The notes under the pieces were generated by a model. The model made no database searches, was not told where the DNA came from, and was given only the letters and a program-made list of their open reading frames with translations. Both the position numbers and the translations under genes were made by a program. From NCBI RefSeq assembly GCF_029643425.1, contig NZ_CP119106.1, positions 248,001-312,000 on the forward strand: DNA of 64,000 bases, read 5' to 3'. The number at the start of each line of letters is the position of its first letter. Positions within the stretch are counted from its first letter, which is position 1. Below, piece after piece: positions 26,498 through 35,060 of the stretch. This DNA comes from Isoptericola sp. AK164. GTDB taxonomy: Bacteria; Actinomycetota; Actinomycetes; Actinomycetales; Cellulomonadaceae.

Positions 26498-27304
26498 TCA
26501 GTCGAGCGGGTGCAGGATCCGGTGCAGGAACTCCCGGGTCCGGCCCCGGCGCGGTGCCGAGAACATCTGCGCCGGCGCACCGCGCTCGACCACGACGCCG
26601 TCGTCGAGGAACAGCACCTCGTCGGCGACGGCTCGGGCGAACTCCAGCTCGTGGGTGACCATGACCATCGTCCAGCCCTCCTCGGCGAGCTCCTTCATCA
26701 CGGTCAGCACCTCGCCGACGAGCTCCGGGTCCAGCGACGAGGTCGGCTCGTCGAAGAGCAGCAGGTCGGGCTGCAGGGCGAGCGCCCGCACGATGCCGAC
26801 GCGTTGCTGCTGCCCGCCGGACAGCTCGCGGGGGTAGGCGTCGCGCTTATCCGCGAGCCCCACCCGGTCCAGCAGGGCCAGCGCCCGGTCCTCGGCCTCG
26901 GTGCGGGGTACGCCACGTGTCTGCACCGGTCCCTCGACGACGTTCTGCAGCACCGTCAGGTGCGGGAACAGGTGGTGGTGCTGGAACACCATCGCCGACC
27001 GGTCGCGCAGGGACTCCCGCTGGGCGCGGGCACGGCGTCCCGCTCGTCCCCAGGCGCGCCGGGGACCGCCGTCGAAGGTCAGGTCGACCTGCTCGCCGGG
27101 TCCGCCGTCGACCACGATGCGCCCGGCGTCGGGCGTGGCCAGGCCGTTGAGCGAGCGCAGCAGCGTGGTCTTGCCGGACCCGGAGGGGCCGATGAGGGCG
27201 ACGACCTCGCCACGGTGCACCGTGAGGTCGATGCCGCGCAGCACGTGGTTCTCGCCGAAGGACAGGTGGAGCCCGGTGGCGGTCAGCAGCGGGGCCTCAG
27301 ACAT
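26498..27304 (-). CDS. Polar amino acid ABC transporter ATP-binding protein (GlnQ type)
   Basis: 268 residues. Walker A GPSGSGKTTL, signature LSGGQQQRVGI, Walker B LLLFDEPTSSLDPE and the H-loop VTHELEFA are intact. Family members energise uptake of Glu, Gln, Arg, His or cystine. Unusual is an Arg-rich insertion of about 25 residues (PRRAWGRAGRRARAQRESLRDR) just before the Q-loop AMVFQHHHLFPH. It overlaps the permease gene by eight bases and is the last gene of a three-gene import operon. Confidence 0.92.
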   Translation of the reverse strand: MSEAPLLTATGLHLSFGENHVLRGIDLTVHRGEVVALIGPSGSGKTTLLRSLNGLATPDAGRIVVDGGPGEQVDLTFDGGPRRAWGRAGRRARAQRESLRDRSAMVFQHHHLFPHLTVLQNVVEGPVQTRGVPRTEAEDRALALLDRVGLADKRDAYPRELSGGQQQRVGIVRALALQPDLLLFDEPTSSLDPELVGEVLTVMKELAEEGWTMVMVTHELEFARAVADEVLFLDDGVVVERGAPAQMFSAPRRGRTREFLHRILHPLD

Positions 27305-27950
27305 ACTGCTCCAGCTTCCTCTCGAGGCGGGACTGCCCGAACGACAGCACCGTGCAGAAGATCCAGTACACGATCGCCGCCTCGGTGTAGATCAGCAGGA
27401 AGTCGTTGGTGAACGCGGCGATCTCCTGGGCCTCGCGGAACAGCTCGGTCACGAGGATCAGCGACGCGAGCGAGGTGTCCTTGACCAGGGAGATGAACGT
27501 GTTCGACAGCGGCGGCACGGACACGCGGGCGGCCTGCGGCAGGATGATGCGCCGCAGCGTCCGATGGCGGGACATCCCGACGACGTAGCCGGCCTCCCAC
27601 TGGCCGGTCGGCACCGACAGGATCGCGGCGCGGATCACCTCGGCGGCGTACCCGCCGACGTTGAGGGAGAACGCGACGACGGCGCTCGGCCACGGGTCGA
27701 TGGTCAGCCCGAGCGACGGCAGCCCGTAGAAGATGACGAAGAGCTGCACGAGCAGCGGGGTGCCGCGGATCGCCGAGACGTACGCCCGGCCCACCCAGGC
27801 GAGCACCGGGTGGGCCGAGAGGCGCAGCATCGCGACGCCGAGGGCGAGGACGAGCCCGATCGCGAACGAGGAGAGCGCGAGCGGGATCGTCCCGGTCAGG
27901 CCACCCAGGACGAGCGGCCAGAACGAGTCGGTGAAGAGCTGGACGTCCAT
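27297..27950 (-). CDS. Polar amino acid ABC transporter permease
   Basis: 217 residues with about five membrane helices. The family signature AEVIRAAILSVPTGQWEAGYVVGMSRHRTLRRIILPQA contains the EAA loop that docks on the ATPase, and SAIRGTPLLVQLFVIFYGLP is typical of the His/Glu/Gln/Arg permease group. It usually functions as a homodimer. Its start shares one base with the stop of the binding-protein gene. Confidence 0.93.
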   Translation of the reverse strand: MDVQLFTDSFWPLVLGGLTGTIPLALSSFAIGLVLALGVAMLRLSAHPVLAWVGRAYVSAIRGTPLLVQLFVIFYGLPSLGLTIDPWPSAVVAFSLNVGGYAAEVIRAAILSVPTGQWEAGYVVGMSRHRTLRRIILPQAARVSVPPLSNTFISLVKDTSLASLILVTELFREAQEIAAFTNDFLLIYTEAAIVYWIFCTVLSFGQSRLERKLEQYV

Positions 27951-28768
27951 CAGCTGGTGACGTCGGCCCCGAAGTACTTCTCCGACAGCTCCGTGAGCGT
28001 CCCGTCCTCACGCAGGGTGTCCAGCGCCCCGTCGATCGCCTCGGCCAGCGCCGCCCGCTCCGGGGTGACGACGAACCCCATCTCGGAGCTCTCCTTGGTC
28101 TCGGCGGCGATCTGGATCGGCGCGTCCGGGTTCTCGGCCCGGTAGTCGAGCACGGTCAGCGAGTCGTTGATCGTGGCGTCGACGCGGCCGGTGCCGAGCA
28201 GCTCGACGGACTGGGCCCAGCCCTCGACGGCCTCGATCTCGGCGCCGGACTCCTCGGCGAGCGCTCGCCAGTTGCTGGTCAGCGACTGCGCGGCGGTCAG
28301 GCCGTCCAGGTCGTCGAAGCTCGTGATCGAGGTGTCGCCCTCGGGTACGACGACGGCCCCGCGGGAGACGGTGTACGGCTGGGAGAACGCGTAGTCCTCG
28401 AGGCGCTCCGGGGTCATGGACACCTGGTTGGCGATGGTGTCGAACCGGCCGGCGTCCAGCCCGGCGAAGATCGCGTCCCACTGGGTCTCGGCGAACTCGA
28501 TCTCCAGACCGAGCTCCTCGGCGACGGCCTCGGCCACCTCGACGTCGTACCCGACGAGCTCGCCGGAGGCGTCGTGGAACGTGAACGGCCGGTAGGTGCC
28601 CTCGGTGGCGACGGTGAGCGTGCCGTCCGCCACGAGGTTCAGGTCGCCGGAGCCCTCGGCGTCGGTGCTGCCGCCCGACGCGCCGTCGTCGGCCGCGCCG
28701 CACGCCGCGAGCGCCAGCGCGGTCAGGGTGGCCGTGGCGGTGGCGATGAGGGCGGACGAGCGTCGCAT
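27950..28768 (-). CDS. Amino acid ABC transporter substrate-binding lipoprotein
   Basis: 272 residues from ATG 28768. The N-terminus is a lipoprotein signal peptide with lipobox LAAC (mature Cys about residue 22) and a Gly/Ser/Asp-rich tether. The periplasmic-binding-type domain contains the family landmarks LTVATEGTYRPFTFHDASGELVGYDVEVAEAVAEELG and DAIFAGLDAGRFDTIANQVSMTPER. This is the capture protein of the import operon. Ligand class is polar amino acid or cystine; the exact ligand is not readable. The 188 bases upstream hold no gene. Confidence 0.93.
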   Translation of the reverse strand: MRRSSALIATATATLTALALAACGAADDGASGGSTDAEGSGDLNLVADGTLTVATEGTYRPFTFHDASGELVGYDVEVAEAVAEELGLEIEFAETQWDAIFAGLDAGRFDTIANQVSMTPERLEDYAFSQPYTVSRGAVVVPEGDTSITSFDDLDGLTAAQSLTSNWRALAEESGAEIEAVEGWAQSVELLGTGRVDATINDSLTVLDYRAENPDAPIQIAAETKESSEMGFVVTPERAALAEAIDGALDTLREDGTLTELSEKYFGADVTS

Positions 28769-28956
28769 GGGGGTCTCCCGAAATGATCGAAGATGTTGAT
28801 GGATGGCATCGATGGTGGCGATACGCACCGGACGGAACAGCGCGCCGGGACCGCGACATTCCCACTGTGAGCGACGACACGGGCTCGTCGGGGCACACCT
28901 GTCCCGCAGGACGTCGCCCGGTGCCCGACCGGAGGACGTCCTGGGCGAGAGGGGGC

Positions 28957-29364
28957 TCAGTCCTCGTCGCCCTCGAACCCGATCAGCCAGTGCAGGCCGA
29001 ACCGGTCGACGACCTGTCCGTCCGACGCTCCACACGGGCGGGTCTGCAGGTCCTCGACGACCCGACCTCCCGCGGACAGCCGGGCGAACCAGTCCCGCAG
29101 CGTGGAGGGGGCGGCCGCTCCCAGGAGCGACAGCATCATGCCCTCGCAGTGCAGGGGCGTCTCCCCCTCGGCCGCGTCGGCGGCGAAGAGATCCACCGGC
29201 CCGTCCGTGAGGTAGCCGTGGGCGATGGCGTCCGCGGGCCCGTCGGTCCGGCCGAACTCGGCGAAGGTGTGCAGCTGGGCGCTGCCTCCGAAGACCTGTG
29301 CGTAGAAGGTCAGCGCCTCCCGGGCGGTGCCGGCGAGAGCGAGGTACGGCGTCGGTGCGCTCAT
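28957..29364 (-). CDS. VOC superfamily (PhnB/glyoxalase-like) protein
   Basis: 135 residues. PYLALAGTAREALTFYAQVFGG at the start and the paired beta-alpha-beta-beta-beta repeat, ending VVDRFGLHWLIGFE, identify the vicinal oxygen chelate fold of the PhnB/3-demethylubiquinone methyltransferase-like group. Members include epimerases, dioxygenases and drug-binding proteins; this one lacks informative neighbours. TAGCGT (29371-29376) six bases before ATG 29364 suggests a leaderless mRNA, divergent from the amidohydrolase promoter. Confidence 0.8.
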   Translation of the reverse strand: MSAPTPYLALAGTAREALTFYAQVFGGSAQLHTFAEFGRTDGPADAIAHGYLTDGPVDLFAADAAEGETPLHCEGMMLSLLGAAAPSTLRDWFARLSAGGRVVEDLQTRPCGASDGQVVDRFGLHWLIGFEGDED

Positions 29365-29439
29365 GCCACGACGCTAGCGCCCCGCTCGCCCCGCGTCCGG
29401 GCGGGGCGAGCCGGGGACCGCACCGATTACGGTGTCCGC

Positions 29440-30993
29440 GTGACCGTCCTGCACCTCGCGAACGCCCGTCTGGCCGGGCATCCCGACCGCCCCGTGGACG
29501 TGCTGATCACCGACGGGCGGGTCGCCGCCGTCGTGCCCACGGGCGCTCCGCTGCCCGGCGCGCTCGGCCTCCGGCGTGGTGCCGCGGAACGCGTCGACAC
29601 CGGCGGTCGCACGGTGGTCCCCGGGCTGTGGGACGCCCACACCCACCTGACGCAGTGGGCGATGGTGCGCCGCCGGCTCGACGTCTCGACCGCCACGGGC
29701 CCGGCGCACGCCGCCGCCCTGGTCGGCGCCGCGCTCACCGACGCCCGCCGGCACCCGGCGCCCGGCCGCCCCTTCGTCGGCTTCGGGTTCCGCTGGGCCA
29801 CCTGGGACGACGAACCCACCTCCGACGTCCTGGACGCCGTCGCCGGCGAGATCCCCGTCATCCTGCTCTCCGGCGACCTGCACTCCGCCTGGGCCTCGAC
29901 CGCCGGGCTGCGCTACCTCGGCATCGCGCACCACCCCACCGGGCTGCTGCGCGAGGAGGAGTGGATGCCGGCGTCGCCGGCGATCGTCACGGTGTCCGAC
30001 GCCGACGCCGACGAGCTCGTCTCCGACGCGGCCCGCGCCGCCGCCGAGCGCGGGGTCGTGGGGGTGGTCGACTTCGAGGTCGACGACAACCTCACCGCCT
30101 GGCGGCGCCGGGCCGCGGCCGGCTGGGACCGGCTGCGGGTGCGTGCCGCCGTGTGGGAGCAGCACCTCGACGCCGTCCTCGAGGCCGGGCTGCGCCACGG
30201 CGACGCCCTCGTCCCGGACGGCGGGCCGACGGCGGAGCTCGTCACCCAGGGCCCGCTCAAGGTGATCTCCGACGGGTCGCTCAACACGCTGACCGCCTTC
30301 TGCTTCGACGACTACGTCGGGTTCGCCGGGCCCGACGCGCACGGCATCCTCAACGTCGCGACCGACCATCTCGTCCCGCTCATGTCCCGCGCGCACGAGG
30401 CCGGGCTGCGCTGCGCGATCCACGCCATCGGCGACCACGCCAACGCCCTGGCGCTGGATGCGTTCGCGGCCTCCGGGGCCCGCGGTTCCGTGGAGCACGC
30501 GCAGCTGCTGCACCCCGACGACGTCGCCAGGTTCGCCGCGCTCGGCGTCGTCGCCAGCGTGCAGCCCGAGCACGCCATGGACGATCGTGACGCCTCGGAC
30601 GAGCTGTGGGCGGGCCGCACCGACCGCGCCTTCCGGCTGGCCGACCTGCACGCGGCCGGGGTGCCGCTCACCCTCGGCTCCGACGCGCCGGTCGCCCCGC
30701 TGGACCCGTGGTTCGCCGTCGCCTCGGCCGTCACCCGGTCCCGCGACGGCCGCGACCCGTGGCACCCCGAGCAGCGCATCGACCTGGCCACGGCGCTCGC
30801 GGCCTCGACCGACGGCCGCGGGGTGCGGGTCCGGCCGGGAGACCCCGCCGACCTGGCCGTGCTGGAGCTGGACCCGCTCACGCTGTCCGACGACGGCACC
30901 CGGACCGGTGTGGTGACGCTCGCCGAGTCGCTGCGCGACCTCCCGGTGGCCGGCACGCTCGTGGCCGGCCGGTGGACCTACCGGGGCTTCTGA
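29440..30993 (+). CDS. Amidohydrolase family protein, YtcJ type
   Basis: 517 residues from GTG 29440. The HxH metal motif (GLWDAHTHLTQW), LKVISDGSLNT with the bridging Lys, CAIHAIGDHAN and SVEHAQLLHPDD with His ligands, and LGSDAPVAPLDPW with the catalytic Asp are all present in order. This is a zinc-type amidohydrolase_3 enzyme, probably hydrolysing an N-acyl or cyclic amide substrate that cannot be named. The start is set by TACGGT (29428-29433) six bases upstream. The next gene follows after one base. Confidence 0.87.
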   Translation: MTVLHLANARLAGHPDRPVDVLITDGRVAAVVPTGAPLPGALGLRRGAAERVDTGGRTVVPGLWDAHTHLTQWAMVRRRLDVSTATGPAHAAALVGAALTDARRHPAPGRPFVGFGFRWATWDDEPTSDVLDAVAGEIPVILLSGDLHSAWASTAGLRYLGIAHHPTGLLREEEWMPASPAIVTVSDADADELVSDAARAAAERGVVGVVDFEVDDNLTAWRRRAAAGWDRLRVRAAVWEQHLDAVLEAGLRHGDALVPDGGPTAELVTQGPLKVISDGSLNTLTAFCFDDYVGFAGPDAHGILNVATDHLVPLMSRAHEAGLRCAIHAIGDHANALALDAFAASGARGSVEHAQLLHPDDVARFAALGVVASVQPEHAMDDRDASDELWAGRTDRAFRLADLHAAGVPLTLGSDAPVAPLDPWFAVASAVTRSRDGRDPWHPEQRIDLATALAASTDGRGVRVRPGDPADLAVLELDPLTLSDDGTRTGVVTLAESLRDLPVAGTLVAGRWTYRGF

Positions 30994-30994
30994 G

Positions 30995-31345
30995 ATGTCC
31001 GACGGCGGTGGTCCGGACCCGGTCGGGACGTTGCGCGCCCGCCTGGCCGCGGCCGAGGAGCGCATCGGCCGGCAGCGGGCCGTCGTGGACGGCATCGTCG
31101 CCTCGGTGCGGGGCGAGAACGTCGACGACGAGCACGACCCGGAGGGCGCCACGCTCGCCTGGGAGCGCCAGCAGGCCGCCGCGCTGCTCGCCGAGGCGGA
31201 GCGTGAGCGCGACGCGCTGCGGGACGCCCTCGGTCGGGTGGAGGCCGGGACGTACGGCGTGTGCGAGGTGTGCGGGCGGGGCATCCCGGCGGGCCGGCTC
31301 GAGGCGCGGCCGGCGGCGACGCGGTGCGTGGAGCACGCCCGGTGA
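30995..31345 (+). CDS. DksA/TraR-type zinc-finger protein
   Basis: 116 residues. A long N-terminal coiled coil (RARLAAAEERIGRQRAVVDGIVAS, ERQQAAALLAEAERERDALRDALGRV) leads into the zinc finger motif GTYGVCEVCGRGIPAGRLEARPAATRCVEH, i.e. CxxC and a late CxxH. DksA-like proteins enter the RNA polymerase secondary channel; the short actinobacterial members are less studied. It starts two bases after the amidohydrolase stop, so co-transcription is likely. Confidence 0.85.
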   Translation: MSDGGGPDPVGTLRARLAAAEERIGRQRAVVDGIVASVRGENVDDEHDPEGATLAWERQQAAALLAEAERERDALRDALGRVEAGTYGVCEVCGRGIPAGRLEARPAATRCVEHAR

Positions 31346-31361
31346 GCGCCTGCCGGGAGTG

Positions 31362-32639
31362 CTACGGGGCGAGCAGCGCCAGCGGGACGACGGCGACGCC
31401 GTCCTTGCGGCGGTAGGCAGAGGGTCCCGTGGTCACCACGACACGTTCGAGGACGCGGTCGCCGAGCTGGTCGTGCAACCAGTTCAGGTGGCGGACGTCC
31501 TTGTCGCTCACGCTGCCTGCCAGCTTGACCTCGATCGCGACGAGCTTGCGGTCCGGCCGTTCGACGATGATGTCGATCTCGCGGTTCGTGTCCTTGGTGC
31601 GCAGGTGTCCGACGGTCGCTCGAGCGCCGTCAGCGTAGACCTTGATGCTCTGGACCACGAGCGACTCGAACAAGGCTCCGAGCCAGGTGCCGGTGTCGGC
31701 TCGTGACGCAACGCGGTCCCCTTCTCCACGCAACAGACCGTCCTGGGTGACGCCCACGAGTCGTGCCGCGAGTGCCGGGTCCACCAGGTGGTGCTTGGGC
31801 GTCCTGGTCAGGCGCTTGAGGGGGGCGAACAGAGGGAGCCATGCGGGTACCGGGTCGAGGATGAACAGGCGCGAGAGGTGCTCGCGGTAGATGTCGACCG
31901 TCTGGCGAGCGGGTTTGTCGCCGTCGCCGGTGGTGGCCGCGTCGAGAATCGTGCTGTACGAGGCGTCCGTCGCTGTGGCGGCACCGTAGGCGGCGAGCCA
32001 GCCGGTCAGCGCCTCGGGGCGGCGGACGTGGATGCCGTTCTCCGGGAGCTCGCGCTCGACGATCCGTGCCAGGTAGCTGTCGAGCTGGACGTGCCGGGCG
32101 GGCTCCGGGAGGTGTCGGATCCCGGGGAATCCGGACCGGAGGATCTCGTCGACGTAGTGCGGCAGCCCGACCTCCGACGTCCCGGTGATCTCGGGGCGGT
32201 GGCCGTCCAGGAGGGTGCGTAGTGAGACGGTCGGCGTGCTGACGGCTCGTTCGGCGAACGACAGGGGGCGCATCGTGAGGGACACGATGCGCCCGGCGCC
32301 GGAGTGGATCCGGGTTCCGGGCGCGACGCCCGCCGAACCCGCCAGGAGGTATCGCCCGCCGGTGAGGTCGTCGTCGACGGCGCGCTTGATCCGGTCCCAG
32401 ACCGGCGGCTCGAGCTGCCACTCGTCGACGAGGACCGGGGGCGGCACCCGCGTGACCTGGCCGACGTCGGCCGCGACCGTCTGCCGCTGGAGATCGTCCG
32501 CGAGGTTGATCACGGTGCTGGCCAGTTGTGTCGCCGTCGCGGTCTTGCCCACGCCTTTGGCGCCCTCGAGCGCGATGGCGGCCAGGTGCGGGAACAGCTC
32601 GTCCAGGGCGTCGTCGATGATGCGTCGGCGGTACCGCAT
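31362..32639 (-). CDS. Second DUF4143 AAA ATPase
   Basis: 425 residues. Walker A GAKGVGKTATA (about 26-36) and Walker B PVLVDEWQ (67-74), sensor LLAGSAGVAPGT, and the DUF4143 C-terminus with NREIDIIVE followed by VAIEVKLAG give the same ATPase plus PD-(D/E)XK-like layout as the gene at 25043-26293. The two proteins share architecture but only scattered identity, so they are not a recent duplication. TAGATT (32646-32651) lies six bases before the ATG. A four-copy 23-base-period repeat array starts at the same place. Base composition of this upstream region is much lower in GC than its surroundings, hinting at acquisition. Confidence 0.85.
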   Translation of the reverse strand: MRYRRRIIDDALDELFPHLAAIALEGAKGVGKTATATQLASTVINLADDLQRQTVAADVGQVTRVPPPVLVDEWQLEPPVWDRIKRAVDDDLTGGRYLLAGSAGVAPGTRIHSGAGRIVSLTMRPLSFAERAVSTPTVSLRTLLDGHRPEITGTSEVGLPHYVDEILRSGFPGIRHLPEPARHVQLDSYLARIVERELPENGIHVRRPEALTGWLAAYGAATATDASYSTILDAATTGDGDKPARQTVDIYREHLSRLFILDPVPAWLPLFAPLKRLTRTPKHHLVDPALAARLVGVTQDGLLRGEGDRVASRADTGTWLGALFESLVVQSIKVYADGARATVGHLRTKDTNREIDIIVERPDRKLVAIEVKLAGSVSDKDVRHLNWLHDQLGDRVLERVVVTTGPSAYRRKDGVAVVPLALLAP

Positions 32640-32646
32640 GGCGGGA

Positions 32647-32730
32647 ATCTAACAGATGGCCGCCAATCTATCTAACAAATTGCGATGCCCCTATCTGGCA
32701 ATCAGCCGGGTCTCTGTCCGACAGATGGTC
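32647..32730. repeat. Four direct repeats, exact 23-base period, in the second DUF4143 promoter
   Basis: Cores begin at 32647, 32670, 32693 and 32716: ATCTAACAGATGGCC, ATCTAACAAATTGCG, ATCTGGCAATCAGCC and GTCCGACAGATGGTC. Spacing is 23 bases each time and orientation is constant. The first unit overlaps the -10 box of the DUF4143 gene. The sequence is unrelated to the array upstream of 26293, although the design is the same. Confidence 0.8.
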
Positions 32731-32819
32731 GGGTGGAGGAGCCGGAGCGGGCGGCGAGCAGCGGGGCGCCACCGGGACTGCCGGACCTGGAACGGAAGGC
32801 TGGGTGAGCATCTGGTGGC

Positions 32820-33458
32820 GTGTGTGAGCATGAGCGGGTGCGGGTGGAGCCGGTGACCGTCGACGGCGTGGTGAGCCACGTCGTCGACCGGGTGCTGTCC
32901 CAGGACGCGGACCGGCCGGTACGGCTCGTCGTCGACGGCCACCCGTCCACCCACCCGGAGAGCCTCGCCGACGCGCTGGTCCCGCCGCTGCAGGTCGCCG
33001 GGCGCCCCGTGGCGCGGGTCCGGGTCCGGGACTTCTGGCGCCCCGCCTCCCTGCGGCTCGAGCAGGGCCGGCGGGACCCGGACGCGCTGCTCGACGACTG
33101 GATCGACGTCGACGGCCTCAACCGGGAGGTGCTGACCTCCGTCGTGCGGCGCGGCCGCTGGCTGCCGTCCCTGCGCGACCCGGACGTCGACCGCCCGACG
33201 CGCGCGGCGTACGTCGAGGCGGCGCCGGGCACGGTGGTCGTGCTCGACGGGTCGCTCGCCCTCGGCCGGGGGCTCGACGTCGACCTCGCCGTCCACCTCG
33301 CGCTGCGCCCGGCCACCGAGATGCGTCGCACCCCGCTGGACGAGGCGTGGACGCTCGCCGCGTACACCCGGTACCGGCGCGAGGCGGCGCCCGAGCGGCG
33401 GGCCGACGTCGTCGTCCGGTTCGACCACCCGGACCGGCCCGCGCTCCTGGGCCGTTGA
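32820..33458 (+). CDS. Uridine-kinase-like protein with a degenerate P-loop
   Basis: 212 residues if GTG 32820 is used; GTG 32838 or 32844 are alternatives. The fold pattern RPVRLVVDG...LADAL, VARVRVRDFWRPASLRLEQGRRDPDALLDDWIDVDGLNREVL, VVVLDGSLALG and the late RY..EAAPERRADVVVRFDHPD matches actinobacterial uridine kinase/nucleoside kinase family proteins. The Walker A, which should read DGxxxSGKTTLA, is DGHPSTHPESLA (39-50), so both Gly-Lys and the Thr/Ser that bind ATP are missing. It may be a non-catalytic member or bind ligand differently. Confidence 0.65.
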   Translation: MCEHERVRVEPVTVDGVVSHVVDRVLSQDADRPVRLVVDGHPSTHPESLADALVPPLQVAGRPVARVRVRDFWRPASLRLEQGRRDPDALLDDWIDVDGLNREVLTSVVRRGRWLPSLRDPDVDRPTRAAYVEAAPGTVVVLDGSLALGRGLDVDLAVHLALRPATEMRRTPLDEAWTLAAYTRYRREAAPERRADVVVRFDHPDRPALLGR

Positions 33459-33555
33459 GAGCCTGCTGACCTGCCGCGACGCACGACGTTGCCCTGCCCG
33501 AAACATGACCGGGGCAGAATGCCTCCATCGACTCGCACGTCGAGGGGAGCTGGAC

Positions 33556-34953
33556 ATGATCGTCGCGCCGTTCGGGCGTTTCACCGAGGGTCGGGTCCCC
33601 GACCCCGGCATCGCCGCGCTGTTCACCCGGGAGAACCGGTGGCAGGCCCGGCTCGACGTCGAGGCCGCGCTGGCGCTCGCCGAGGCCGACGCCGGGGTCA
33701 TCCCCAAGGAGTCCGCGCGCGCGATCGCGCTCACCGCCCGCATCGAGAAGCTGGACATCAAGCGCGTCCTCGCCGCGACGGCCGAGGCCAGCCACCCGCT
33801 GGTGCCGCTCATCGAGGAGTTCGCCCGCGCCGTCGGCTCCAAGCACGGCGGCTGGGTGCACTGGGGCGCCACCACGCAGAACATCACCCAGACGGCCGAC
33901 GTGCTGGTGCTGCGCGACGCGCACCGCGTGCTGCTGCGTCAGCTCGGCGGCGTGCTGCGCGCGGCCGCGGCGCTGGCCGAGGGAGCCGCCGACCTGCCCA
34001 TGGCGGGGCGCACGCACTCCCAGCACGCGGTGCCGGTCACCTTCGGCTTCAAGGTGGCCGTATGGATCGACCAGCTCGTGTCGCACACCGAACGGCTCGA
34101 ACGCCTGGACGACCGGCTGTTCTGCGTGCTCATGGGCGGAGCGGCCGGCACCTTCGCCTCCTTCGGGGACGCCGGGCGCGTCATCGAGGCGGGCGTCGCC
34201 CAGCGGCTGACGCTGCACCCGATGCGCGTGCCGTCCCGGTCGGTCAACGACGGCATCGTCGAGCTCGTCCTGGTCCTCGCCCAGCTCGCGGGCACGATCG
34301 GCAAGATCGGCAAGGACGTCTACGCGCTGATGCAGCCGGAGTTCGCCGAGGCGTTCGAGCCGGTCCCGGACGGGACCGTCGGGTCCTCGACGATGCCGCA
34401 CAAGCGCAACCCGCAGCTCGCCCTGGACCTGCTGACGATGTCCGCCGAGCTGCGCGCCCTGGCGACACCGGCGCTGGAGTCGATGCTGCACGACCAGGAG
34501 GCCAACGGGGCGATGACGGCGCTGCTCGAGGACGTCTCGGCGTCCGCGGCGGTGCTCGCGGGCGACATGCTGGCCCGGCTGCAGGTCATCATGGCCGGTC
34601 TCGAGCTCGACCCGGCCCGGATGCGGGCCAACATCAAGCTGTCCGAGGGCATGATCGGATCCGAGGCGCTGATGCTCGCGCTGGGCGAGAAGATCGGTCG
34701 GCAGAAGGCTCACGACGTCGTCTTCGAGGTCGCCCAGGCGGCGGCCACGCAGGACCGCCCGTTCCTGGAGCTGCTGCAGGCGGACCCGCTCGTGGGTGGT
34801 GCCTTCGACCCCGACGAGCTGCGCGAGCTCATCGATCCCGCGAGCTACCTGGGGCTGTCCTCGCAGATCGCGGCGGACCTGGCCGAGTGCGCGATCCTCA
34901 CGGCCGACCGGCTCGACCGGCTGCCCGAGCGCGCCCCGGTGATCACGCGCTGA
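33556..34953 (+). CDS. Fumarase/aspartase-superfamily lyase (adenylosuccinate lyase or carboxymuconate cycloisomerase type)
   Basis: 465 residues. The superfamily signature GSSTMPHKRNP is intact (about residue 276), with HWGATTQNITQTAD and AGRTHSQHAVPVTFGFK forming the other two active-site regions. Members catalyse beta-elimination of fumarate or related cycloisomerisation. Sequence flavour is closest to 3-carboxy-cis,cis-muconate cycloisomerase/adenylosuccinate lyase of the PcaB-PurB group, but no pca or pur genes are nearby. GAGGGGAG six bases before ATG 33556 favours this start over the one at 33505. Confidence 0.8.
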   Translation: MIVAPFGRFTEGRVPDPGIAALFTRENRWQARLDVEAALALAEADAGVIPKESARAIALTARIEKLDIKRVLAATAEASHPLVPLIEEFARAVGSKHGGWVHWGATTQNITQTADVLVLRDAHRVLLRQLGGVLRAAAALAEGAADLPMAGRTHSQHAVPVTFGFKVAVWIDQLVSHTERLERLDDRLFCVLMGGAAGTFASFGDAGRVIEAGVAQRLTLHPMRVPSRSVNDGIVELVLVLAQLAGTIGKIGKDVYALMQPEFAEAFEPVPDGTVGSSTMPHKRNPQLALDLLTMSAELRALATPALESMLHDQEANGAMTALLEDVSASAAVLAGDMLARLQVIMAGLELDPARMRANIKLSEGMIGSEALMLALGEKIGRQKAHDVVFEVAQAAATQDRPFLELLQADPLVGGAFDPDELRELIDPASYLGLSSQIAADLAECAILTADRLDRLPERAPVITR

Positions 34954-35060
34954 TCTCCCGACACGCCCACCGCCCGGGTTGCACAGGTCGGTTGCTCCCG
35001 GCACAGTGAGTGACGTCACAGCCCTGAGCAGGGCCGATGTGCGACACGCAGGGGGAATGC

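Noticed and set aside
32647-32730. Short CRISPR or transposon end repeats
   Set aside because: Direct repeats with 23-base period next to a promoter, no spacers, no inverted ends, no transposase.
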